Source: Lagopus muta (Eukaryota > Chordata > Aves > Galliformes > Phasianidae). From it: DNA of 64,000 nt. The notes beneath the pieces are model-generated. The model was not told the DNA's origin. It worked only from the letters and a program-made list of their open reading frames with translations, and ran no database searches. Numbering within the stretch: position 1 is the stretch's first letter; every line of letters starts with the position of its first letter. This document shows, piece by piece, positions 1-8,940 of the stretch. The position numbers and the translations under genes were made by a program. Location: positions 79,308,134 to 79,372,133 of the forward strand of contig NC_064435.1 in NCBI RefSeq assembly GCF_023343835.1, read 5' to 3'.

Positions 1-1205
1 TTTCCTTACAAAATCAGTTATTTCTTTTCAAGATCAGTAAGCAGGGGAAATGTTGTTCAGTTAAGCCAAACTGCATCAAAAAAAAAAAAAAAGATGAAAA
101 GTCATTTTGATTAGTTGCAGTGAAGGCTGGTTCTTGTCAGCTTCTTGGTTGACTCCAAGAACCACCTCCATGGCTGTTACAGATCTGTAGCTGCAGTTTC
201 CCTTCCTCTAATCCTCGGTGTATATGGGGATGGTTATTAGCCCTTACAGTCCTTCCACCATTTGCCAGTGTGTCCTGCCATTTATAAGTAACAGCAAAAG
301 CAAGAAGTCCAGAAAAGAGCCTTACTAAGAAGAGGTGGTTCAACTTACTGCTATCCTTGCACATGTTGTAAGATAATTTAACTACATTCGCTCCTGATCT
401 ATGCTCTCACTAAGAGCAATCATTCAGCATCTAAAGATGATTCTTAGGCTGATTTCTATTCCCATTTCTCTCATTTCTTTTTCATGAATTAAAAGACACA
501 GAAGAAAAAAAAATACAGTACATAGTTTTTGTTATAGGATTATCATCCACATCTTTTATTCTCAGCTGGAAGTACTCTTTCTAGTCCATACAAGCGCTCT
601 CCACTGCTGCTTTTATTCTCATCCCATTTTTTCTTGCTTAAGTGTGTATTATCAGGGTAGATTTCAGTGGTTCAGCTTTAAAAGAACCATTATTATACCT
701 ATCTCCTCCTTGCTCTTTGATTCTATTATTACCTTACAACCATGCTCCCAAAGGCTAAGCAGGTCTGAAGAACACCTTACAGTCCCAACTCATTTGCTAA
801 TGTTTACAACTGCAGATTCCTACAAAGCAGCCTAAGATCAGTTCTAATATGCTCTAGGCTATCCAGGCTGAAAGGAGGAGTATAATATCCTGAGAACTGA
901 TTTGTCACTCCATCTCTTCTGCTCGCTTATTTATTTATTGCAGTGATAGTGGCTGGCCTGCTCTGATGTGCCACAAACTACCTGAGGCACTTAAATAAGT
1001 ACATTTATTGACTGCAATTATTTAAACTGATTTTGTTTTGGATTACCATTAACTTGTTCAAAGCTGAATCAAGCAGCATATTCAGTAAGTCCCTTTGCTG
1101 GTACATATAATAATACAGTGTGTATTGGCAAGCCTTGACTTATTGTCACCTGTTGACCAAACAACCCCTTAAGCAGCTGTACAAAGAGCCATAGCCATAC
1201 TTTAA
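1..1205. other. Non-coding left edge, possible 3'UTR of the candidate minus-strand gene
   Basis: AT-rich DNA without a convincing exon. AATAAA occurs on the minus strand at 1004-1009 and again near 555-560 and 930-945, so a leftward transcript from the CpG island could be polyadenylated here. A good minus-strand donor context (GCA then GTAAGT) sits at 347-349, but no acceptor in the right phase was found to its right, so I did not call that exon. An A15 run lies near 79-93. Confidence 0.4.
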
Positions 1206-1308
1206 CTACTTGTGATCTGGCTTTATCCAGACAACCCTATGAAATACACAGATCTGCCTCCTTCTGCTGTTTCTTAGCCTGCAGCTACCCTCAAGTTCAA
1301 TAGAAAGA
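1206..1308 (-). CDS. Weak candidate terminal coding exon of unidentified gene
   Basis: If the internal exon at 1498-1653 splices onward, the nearest phase-compatible acceptor I see is the AG at 1309-1310, after a modest pyrimidine stretch (CAGTTTTTAG). From there the frame stays open for 33 codons to a TAG at 1206-1208. AATAAA on the same strand at 1004-1009 could end the transcript. The predicted tail is basic (a run of arginines around its middle) and matches nothing I know. An open stretch of this length is not unusual by chance and the acceptor is mediocre. Treat this as a possibility only; a different exon, or a purely non-coding transcript, is equally likely. Confidence 0.15.
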
Positions 1309-1497
1309 CTAAAAACTGTTTAAAATTTCAAAGTGTAAAATAGTTTCCTGATTCTTAATGTGGAATTCTCATGCTCCATGATTTCAGGTAAACGCTTTCT
1401 TTACTACTGTAGCGTGAATGTATTTAAAAGCAAACAAACAAAAGGACAGACATAGCAGACTTGCTGTGATATGCTCCTTTAAGGTGGTAAGACGTAC

Positions 1498-1653
1498 CTT
1501 CCATTGTATGGGCTTGGTTTTCTTGTTTTTCTGTCTTCCTCATATCCATCAGATCCACGATTCTCATGGTACCCACCTTGCTTATCTCGGTATCGCCTCC
1601 CAGCATGAGCCATTTTGTCTCTTACATGTACTCTTTCTTTCAAAAATAACTTC
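1498..1653 (-). CDS. Candidate internal coding exon of unidentified gene
   Basis: Read on the minus strand, this 156-base segment follows a good acceptor (pyrimidine-rich TTTTATTCCTCTGGTGCAG) and ends at a strong donor (GGAAG then GTACGT). Only one frame is open across the whole segment. That frame begins with one base completing a split codon, which is exactly what the candidate exon at 2587-2699 supplies. The 51 whole codons encode a hydrophilic, charged stretch: a basic start, an internal methionine in a fair Kozak context (ACAAAATGG), then Arg/Tyr/Gly/Glu/Asp-rich sequence including YEEDRKTRKPSPYNG. No domain is recognised. If the upstream exon were untranslated, the internal ATG (MAHAGRRY...) could be the start. 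The opening MAHAGR resembles the Bcl-2 N-terminus, but nothing after it does, so I read that as coincidence. The coding assignment is inferred from splice signals and phase only. Confidence 0.42.
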
Positions 1654-1960
1654 CTGCACCAGAGGAATAAAACTGATTCATTTTACTGCTCCACTCAAAG
1701 TTATTCATTGACCAGCGCCAACAGAATGCATCCATTGCACGCTGACTCCAGACATAGTAAAGACTTCCTTAAGAAAAGTAGGAAGTAAACTTTTTTAAAC
1801 TACAAGTAACTTCAGTAAAGTCTATTTCTCTACCTTTTCCTATTGATCAAGCAGGACATTTTCTATATTCAACACTTTTTACACTGAACTTATTTATAAG
1901 ATCCACTCTTGCTCTCCCACCTCTGCTGCAAGGACAAGGCGTGTTGGCCATATAGAAACA

Positions 1961-2268
1961 ATCACAGAATCGTTTGAGTTGGAAGGGACCCTTAAAGGCC
2001 ATCTAGTCCAACTCCTCTGCAGTGAACAGGGACACCTATGGTGAGGTCAGGTTGCTCAGAGCCCTGACCTGAATGTCTCTACCGATGGAGGAGGGAAAGA
2101 GGGCAGCATCCTTTAACTCTCTGGGAAAGGGAAACCCGTTGCAGTCCTTCACTAACCTAGTTGTAAAAATCTTCCTTATATCCAATCTAAACATCCCCTC
2201 TCTCAGTTTGAAGCCGTTTCCCCTTGTCCTACCACAACAGAGCCTGCTGAAGGCTGTCTATTTGAGCC
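1961..2268 (-). mobile_element. CR1 LINE, 5'-truncated 3' fragment
   Basis: The sequence starts with the complement of the CR1 3' end (ATCACAGAATCGTTTGAGTTGG) and continues through recognisable CR1 blocks (GGAAGGGACCCTTAAAGGCC, GCTCAGAGCCCTGACCTGAA, TTTGAAGCCGTTTCCCCTTG). Similarity fades at the edge of the CpG island. It would lie in the first intron of the candidate minus-strand gene. Confidence 0.92.
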
Positions 2269-2269
2269 C

Positions 2270-2880
2270 AACGCTGTGAGAGGTCACCTCGCACAGCACA
2301 AGCACCTCCGCACCCCTCAGCCCCGGCTGCCAGCCCCAGCAGCAGCACAGCAGCACCCACGGTCGATGTGGTTTCGACTGGTCGAGCTCAGGCCTCGCAT
2401 AATGACTTCCCTTCAGTCTCCTCTGGGTGCCATTAAGGAAAGAAGTCGATTTTTCTTTCCGGCTAACTAACAAAGAGACTCTCCTCGGCTCGGCTCCTCT
2501 GTTTGGAGCAGAGGGCTCTTCGAAAGGCGGCGAAGACCCCAGAACGCGGCGAGACGAGGCCCAGCCCGTGCCCCCCCGCCCCTCACCTGAGGGCAGCGCG
2601 GAGCTCCGGCTCTCGGCCAGCCCGGGTCCGCCCTCCACCTACCGCCGCTCCTCCCGCCGCGGGGAGGCGGCCCCTGGCGCGGGGCAGCAGCTGCGCCATA
2701 CCCGCCCGGAGCTGCCCGGCCTCAGGTTGCGGCGCTGCTGCCGGCCCGTCCGGCCCGGGCACGGGGGAGAGCGAAACCTCGGGGCCCTGGGGCGGCCCTG
2801 GCGTTGTTTACTTTGATAAACGGAGACCTCGGTTCTCCTTCTGGAAAGCGGGGGCCCTGGGAGGGTATAGAACTGGAAGG
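2270..2880. promoter_or_regulatory. CpG island, likely promoter
   Basis: This is the only dense CpG cluster in the window. The core at about 2520-2800 is very GC-rich, with many CG dinucleotides and GC-box-like strings (CCCGCCCC near 2576, GGGGCGG near 2790). The surrounding DNA is AT-leaning and CpG-poor. No TATA box is evident. Such islands usually mark vertebrate promoters. The candidate first exon on the minus strand lies inside it, and transcription to the right is possible but no donor supports it. Long open frames on both strands here are a by-product of high GC. Confidence 0.8.
2587..2699 (-). CDS. Candidate first coding exon of unidentified CpG-island gene
   Basis: On the minus strand an ATG at 2697-2699 in a good Kozak context (GCGGGTATGGCG) opens a frame that runs 37 codons and two bases to a near-consensus donor, CTCAG then GTGAGG (GT at 2585-2586). 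The two leftover bases match the one-base start of the exon at 1498-1653, so the joined frame stays open across both. The predicted N-terminus (MAQLLPRARGRLPAAGG...) is rich in Arg, Ala and Leu with no acidic residue in its first 19. That would suit a mitochondrial presequence, but GC-rich first exons often give such composition by chance. An alternative donor (GGCG then GTAGGT, at 2642) would join out of frame and soon hit a stop. No homologue is recognised; a non-coding RNA with the same exons is the main alternative. Confidence 0.4.
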
Positions 2881-4172
2881 TCAATAAAATGAGAATTCAA
2901 GCCCCCTCCCCATCCCAGCAGCTGCCTTTTTAAAATTACTTCTGTTGCTTTTAAAGCCAGCTTCCTCGCTATGCAGTGCTTGGGGTTGGAAGGCCTGCAC
3001 TGGTCCAGGTGGGTGGCAACAGGCTGTTGGAAGGCTGTGGCACTTGTTGGTGACTTGAAGGAGGAGGTGGCCGCTTCATTCCCTCAGGTGTAAAGCTGCT
3101 TGGTAGATAACTGGCCTTGCAAACACAGTGTACAGTCTGTTTTTGTGGTGCTCTGCTCAAAGGCCTTTCTCTGCTGAAGCAACGTGTGGCTGCTCTGGGG
3201 CTCTGTCTCCGCACTGGCAGCCTGCGATGCTTCCCCACAGGAACGCTGTGCTGCTCCTCCGGATGCCCGCTGTCCGCAGGCTTTGAAAGACGGGCAAACA
3301 CAAAGCCTTTTTGGTAGGGGATATCTCCATTTGTGTAGAGAGCCGTGGGCAGACCCATGGGCTGGCGCTGCTGCGTGCTGGATGCTCATTGTGCAGTCCC
3401 ACAGAGAGAGCTGGAACAGTAGGACGGTGGGGGCTCACGTGGCACGGTGCCCAGCTAATCTGCAGCTTTGGAAAGTTTCCTGAGGCCCGTGGTGCAAGGC
3501 AGAGCCCTGAGAAGAGCTGGGACAAGAGAAAATCCTTGGCTCTCCAAAGGCTTATACAGCAACACACTTGGGGTACCAGTGTTTCTTGAACTTGGGCTTA
3601 AGATGTGCAGCTGTTACAGTGCGGCCCTATTGTAGGGCTAAATGCAAAATCCCCTTTAAGTAATTTGTGGGTATCAGAGGAACTGCTGCCCTTGGAATGA
3701 GGAGATGGCTACGGGAACTGAGTACTTGGACATGCGTTTTATAAATTGCTGGAGCACAGTAAGGCTATGATTTCCTGCTCCAGTTGAACTGTGTTAACAG
3801 CTTATTCTGCTGTTTACCATTCCCATCTCTCCTAGACCTCTTTTACTGTTCCTGTTTTTAGCCATACAGTTTGTCTTCTCTTTGTCTTGCACCAACTCTG
3901 GTGCTCACTTGATCGCATAGTAAGCCAATTCAGCTTGCTTTCCAGCCAAAACCAATTTACTTTCTGCTGTTTTAGTGAGATGAATTGGCTTTGTGCTGCA
4001 ATCAAATGTGTGCTGGAACAAGGACTTGGCAAAAGCACGTCTCAGAGGGAAGAAACTGGGGGAGGGATGTGGGGAGAAGGCTACCTCTCTTGGCAGTGGT
4101 GAGTGCTTAATGGAACTGAAGCTTTAATGTGGAAATACAGTTTAAGATGCTACTGCCTACCATCAGTTCCTT
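2881..4172. other. Intergenic stretch right of the CpG island
   Basis: GC-moderate DNA between the island and the next CR1. The segment 3080-3590 has open frames of roughly 90-136 codons on both strands, but no frame has clear splice or start signals and none looks like a known protein. It may be the shore of the CpG island. No repeats are recognised. Confidence 0.5.
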
Positions 4173-5715
4173 CACAGAATCATAAACCCATTTGGATTGG
4201 AAGGGACCCATAAAAGCCATCTAGTCCAACGCCACTGCAATGAACAGGGACACCTACTGTGACATAATGTTGCTCAGAGCCCTGTTCAGCCAGACCTTGA
4301 ATATTTCCAGGGATGGGCATCTACCACCTCTTTGGGCAATCTGTTTCAGTGCTTTGCTACTGTTACTGGAAAAACCTTTTGTCACATATCTAGTCTAAAT
4401 CTCTCCTCTTTTAGTTTGGAACAATTTCCCCTCATCCTATTACAATAGACCTTGCTAAGGGGTCTGTCACTTCTTATAGCCTCCCTTTATATACTGAAAG
4501 GCTGCTATCGGGTCTCCCCAGAGCTGAACAGCCCCAGTTTTCTCAGCCTGACCTCATTGGGCAGGTGTTCCATCCATTGGGTCATTTTGATCACCCTCTT
4601 CTGGATGTGCTCCAGCAGGTCAGTTTCTCTTCTTTTACTGAGAACTCCATGTATGCATTCAGTACTCCAGGAGAGGTCTCACCAATGCAAAGTAGAGGGA
4701 CAGAATTGCTCCCCTTGCTCTGCTGACCATGTTTCTTTTGATGCAGTTCAGGATACAGTAGGCTTTCTGGGCTGTGAGGGCACATTGCTGGCTCATGTCC
4801 TGCTTGCTATCCACCAGTACTCCAAAGTTCTTTTTGGCTGTGCTCTATCCTTAAACACCCCAAATTGTAATGAAAGAAGGATTTGCCATGATTCAGGTGC
4901 AAGACTTCCTACTTGCTTTGTTGAATCTCATGAAGTTCTCCTGTGCTCACTGTTCCAGCATGTCTGGGTCCCTCTGGATGGCATAACGTCCCCCAAGCAT
5001 GTCTACTGCATCCAGGCTGGATGTGGCTCTGGGCAGCTTGGTCTGGTGGTTGGCAACCCTACACATAACAGAGGGGTTGAAACTAGATGATCATTGTGGT
5101 CCTTTTCAACCCAGCCATTCTATGATTCTATGATACTGCACCTCACAGCTTGGTGTCATCCACAAACTTGCTGAGGGTGCATTTGATGTCACTGATGAAG
5201 ACACTAAAGAACATCTGTTGCAATACTGACTCCTGAAGGACACCATTCATCACTGATCTCTGTGTGGACATTGAGCCATTAGCCACTACTTTCTGGGTAT
5301 GATCTCACAACCAGTTCCTTGACCATCAAATAGTCCAGCCATCAAATCCGTATCTTTCCAATTTAGAGAGAAGGATGTTGCAGGGGATTGTGTCAAAGGC
5401 CTTCCTGAAGACCAGATGGTTTACATCAGTGGCTTTTTCATTATGCACTGATGCAGTTACACCATCATAGAAAACCACTAGACTGGTCAGGCAGGATTTG
5501 CCCTTGGTAAAGCTGTGCTGGTTGTCTTGTATCGGCTCCCTCCCTTCCACGTGCTTCCAGGACGGTCTATTCCATGAACTTTCATGGTCATCCCTGGCAC
5601 AGAGGTGAGGCTGACAAGTCGACAGTTCACTGGGTCATCCTTTCTACCCTTCTTAAAAATGAATGTGACACTGCATTTTTCCAGTTACCAGGGACTTCAC
5701 TTGACCCATATGACG
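4173..5715 (-). mobile_element. Long CR1 LINE copy with decayed reverse-transcriptase region
   Basis: The longest CR1 in the window, minus strand, with its 3' end at the left. It runs from the CR1 3'UTR into the reverse-transcriptase part of ORF2. Between 5326 and 5550 the minus strand still encodes a piece of RT with the motif [19 protein letters not shown] followed by FDGWTI, typical of CR1. The copy is 5'-truncated near 5715 and has frameshifts and stops elsewhere. It is interrupted by a younger CR1 fragment at 5011-5133; without that insertion the flanking halves join in register at the target site. Confidence 0.93.
5011..5133 (+). mobile_element. Nested CR1 3' fragment with 7-bp target site duplication
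   Basis: A plus-strand CR1 3' end (GGCTGGATGTGGCTCTGGGC through ATTCTATGATTCTATGA) sits inside the minus-strand CR1. The 7-mer TACTGCA occurs immediately before it (5004-5010) and immediately after it (5134-5140). Removing the insert and one copy restores a normal CR1 sequence, so the duplication is well supported. Confidence 0.92.
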
Positions 5716-8083
5716 AACAAAACACTTTCTCAGTTTGAGGCTGTGATTTTGGTAACAAAGACAGTTTAATAGCAGGAGTGCTTTACTCCTTCTAAGTCTC
5801 TAATTAAAGGTAGTGTGGGATAGTTTGCCAGATTTCATGCTGAAGATGATTAGGGTACTTATATTAATTCTGTTCTCCCATCTGTATAACAGAAAACTTT
5901 GGAAAATCCATTCTTAATTTACATCTGGCAAGAGATGCCTGCTCTGCTCTTGACACAAGGAATACAAGGGATGTCTGCTGTAGATACAAGGAATATTGAC
6001 TCCCCTTACATAGGCAAGGTTTTTTACAAGCAGTGAATGCTTCTCCCTTGGTGGCAGAAAATAAGCTAGATGAAGGGTAAAAATAAGTATATGTATAATA
6101 ACCACAGAAAGACTTGGTTGGAAATTGACTTCTTTTTGGTGTGGAAGAAGGGGTTGAAATATGAAAGAATCTTGGCAGCCAACCTCTACAGTTTAACAAG
6201 TGGTTTTGATAAAGTACTTCTTTTTTGGGCTAAAAGGAGTTAGGGTGTTGCCATTTTTGTTTGATGGAAGACTGTGTGGAGCTGAAGGGATGTGATTATA
6301 GACTGGATAAAATTCAGTGAAGCTGACAGCCAAGGTAAGAAAGAGTTGAAAAAGTGGATAAGGTCATTATGGGACCAAGTTGCTGAAATGACAGAGCCAA
6401 AATCCACCCAAAATTACATGCTGAGGTCTACTTTCAGATCTTAAATGTATAACCAAAGGGATTTTCCCTGAGAAAATATGAAGTGAATACAAATTGTTGA
6501 GATAATAGTGGAGCTATCTGTATACGACGTAAGAACCCACTAAACAACCCACAGTAAATGAAGCTGGTTTGGACGAAATAAGCAGAGCTGATGGTAGGAA
6601 TATGTTTCTGAAGTGAACAAAAAATAAATAGAAAGCTCGTGGAAGGATTGAATACAGTACTGGCTGAATTTAGATGAGGAGCATCAAGGAAAAGAAAGTT
6701 TTCGTTGTTTCTTCTTAACTTGTTGCAGGAAAAACTCCCTGTTGTATGTAAAGAAACAATTTTGTATCAAGGATATACCTGACTGTGCCATCAGTTTCTC
6801 CTTTTAATAGAAATAGCTTTTGTGGATGAATTTTGGCTGACTGCTGAGTCCAGAGGGAGTAATTCAGAGAAAATGAAGTGTGAAACATTTTGATTTTTTC
6901 CTAGTGATTTACTGTAGTAGGTAACATCTGTGTCTTGGATCAACGCTGTTCTGGATACTTGTTCAAAAAAAGAGAGAGAAAAAAAAGAAAAAAACCCAAC
7001 CAATCCACCCAAGAAAACCATCCAGTAACAACAACCCTGAATACCAAGGTAGATGTAAGGTATAAGGTGCCACAACCAGGTCTCCAGGGGTAGATTTTTC
7101 CAGCTAGACAGTGGGCACCCCATTGGAGTCTGTTCAGTCTGACGGGAACGCTAAGTTCCTGAGATCAGCAGGGCTAAAAGTAGCTTCACAAATTGTTTTC
7201 CTACCCTCTCAGTGTTGCTTTCACACTAAATCTGTTGTTTGTTGTTATAAACAAGAAGAAAAGAATTTGGGTTGAAGGCTTTCTTTTATTGCTTTTTCTT
7301 CCTTAGAGTGATTTTGAAATCTCTAGTCTTTTGGATGGAGGTAAAGTGAATTTTGAAACTAAGTAATTTGTTACGTGTTGGTCAATTTCTTCTGTTGTAG
7401 AGGGAAAAAGAAACAGCGCAACACCAAGTACTGCTTCAGCAAAAGGAGTCCTTACTGTATGCTATATAGATCCCTCTTTTTAGAGCATTGCAAACCACTG
7501 TTAGGCTTCTTTTATTTCTGTGTAAGGTAGCCTATGACTCGTTTGCTTAGTGGTTGCTTTTTTTCATGGACTAAGTCCTTCCCAGAGTCTGCTGAGCAGT
7601 TACCTATTTCTAATTTAAAGATCTTACTGTATGGCCTTCAGAAAAATGGGATTTTACCACACAGTCTAGCCTCCAGCTGGGGAATAGTCTGCTTCTAGGA
7701 CACATCTGAAACACACTGCAGACTGTGAGGGTGAAGCCTTGAATCCTAGAAGGCTGTTATCCATGGGCCCCTTCTTATTTATATCAGCTTGAAGCACGGA
7801 GCTGTAACACCAGCATCTGTAATGCTCTGCATCATCACAGCTGTCACTGTCATGCTGTCTTTCCTCAAGTCCTGCTGTTACTGGCCACCCAAGCTGTATC
7901 TGAAACCTTCATCATTCGTTTTCTTTTTTCCTGTGCTTAAGCTCAGTTGTAAGCCATTGTTCCTATTTGCAAATAACGAGCAAAACCAAAAAGGCTTTTG
8001 AAATCTGAGGTGTGGTTATATTTATTTTTTTCCTCCTTTCTGAAGAGTCCTTTATCAGGAATTATGTTGTGCTGAACTTAGAA
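5716..8083. other. Non-coding intergenic DNA
   Basis: AT-leaning unique sequence with no repeat family recognised and no exon supported. A short purine-rich patch occurs near 6966-6994. Open frames here are short and featureless. Confidence 0.5.
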
Positions 8084-8940
8084 GAATCAATCATGGGATC
8101 AAGAAATAGCTTAGGTTGGAAGGGACTTTGAAGCCCACTGTCATGCTATAATATGTTGGAAAACAGAGCAATAATACTGGGGGTGGCAAAGTCTTTGGCT
8201 GCAGCAAACGAGGACGAGCCCAGATACGGCAGCTGTGGACATAGAAACGAAGGAAAAGAGCTGCTTATCTGGAGAAGGCCTCAGGTAGGCAGGGATCTCC
8301 AGTGAGATGCCCTCACCTTCACTGCCAACCCTTAAATGAGGTCTGGAATTGGGTGGATCCTGGCTCCACCCCTTCCAGTCACTCCTGAGCTCCCCTGGGT
8401 TTCCCCTGTCTTCCCTCCAGGTTCTCCATCACTGTTCAAGCCATGACTTAGCACTTCCACTACACCTACTCAGCTGTAACCCTGTGCTGTAGCAGATCTG
8501 TTGCCACCAGGTGAGGCTGCCCAGGGCCCCATTCAACCTGGCCTTGAGCATCTCCAGGGATGGGGCACCCACAGCTTCTCTGGGCAACTGCCTCACCGCC
8601 CTCTGAACAAAACATTACCTTCTCACATCTAAGTTAAATCTTCTGTCTTTTAGTGTAAAACCATTCCCCCTTGTTCTACCACTATCCGTCCATGTACAAA
8701 GTTCTCCTTCTTGTTCCCTTTAGGTATTGGAAGGCCACAGTGAGGTCTTCCTGGAACCTTCTCCAGGCCAAACAATCTCAGCTCCCTCAGCCTGTCTTCA
8801 CAGGAGAGATGCTCCAGGCATCCGAGCATCCTAGTGGCCTCCTCTGGACCCACTCCAACAGCTGCACATCTTTCTTGTGCAGGGGGCTCAAGCCTGCCTG
8901 CAGTTCTCCAGATGAGGCCTCACAAGGGCAAAACAGGAGA
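8084..8940 (-). mobile_element. CR1 LINE copy split by a 356-bp insertion
   Basis: The left piece (8084-8138) is the complement of a CR1 3' end (TTAGGTTGGAAGGGACTTTG). The right piece (about 8495-8940) resumes at GAGGCTGCCCAGGGCCCC and continues through the usual blocks (GGTATTGGAAGGCCACAGTG, CTCCCTCAGCCTGTCTTCAC) before similarity fades. The two pieces are consecutive parts of the CR1 consensus as I know it, so the intervening DNA was inserted later. Confidence 0.9.
8139..8494. mobile_element. Unclassified 356-bp segment inside CR1, possible solo LTR
   Basis: This segment has no CR1 similarity and interrupts a CR1 copy. Its ends read TGTCATGC... and ...CTGTAGCA, which fits the TG...CA termini of retroviral LTRs. 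Its right half is pyrimidine-rich (GGCTCCACCCCTTCCAGTCA). However, the flanking hexamers (GCCCAC and GATCTG) do not match as a target duplication, and I see no clear AATAAA. It could be a decayed LTR, another repeat family, or a rearrangement. Confidence 0.4.

Noticed and set aside
137..364. Minus-strand frame of 75 codons overlapping a donor-like site at 347-349
   Set aside because: The donor's exon side has stops in the phase required by the candidate gene, and the peptide is unrecognised.
1584..1620. MAHAGRRY resembling the start of Bcl-2
   Set aside because: Only the first six residues match; the rest is unrelated, and the true Bcl-2 N-terminus must lie beyond the right edge. Coincidence.
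2427..2892. Overlapping plus-strand frames of about 129 codons in the CpG island
   Set aside because: High GC removes stop codons; composition is Arg/Pro/Ala/Gly noise and there is no donor to match.
4452..5090. Plus-strand open frame of 212 codons, the longest in the window
   Set aside because: It is the antisense strand of a CR1 element running into the nested CR1; no gene.
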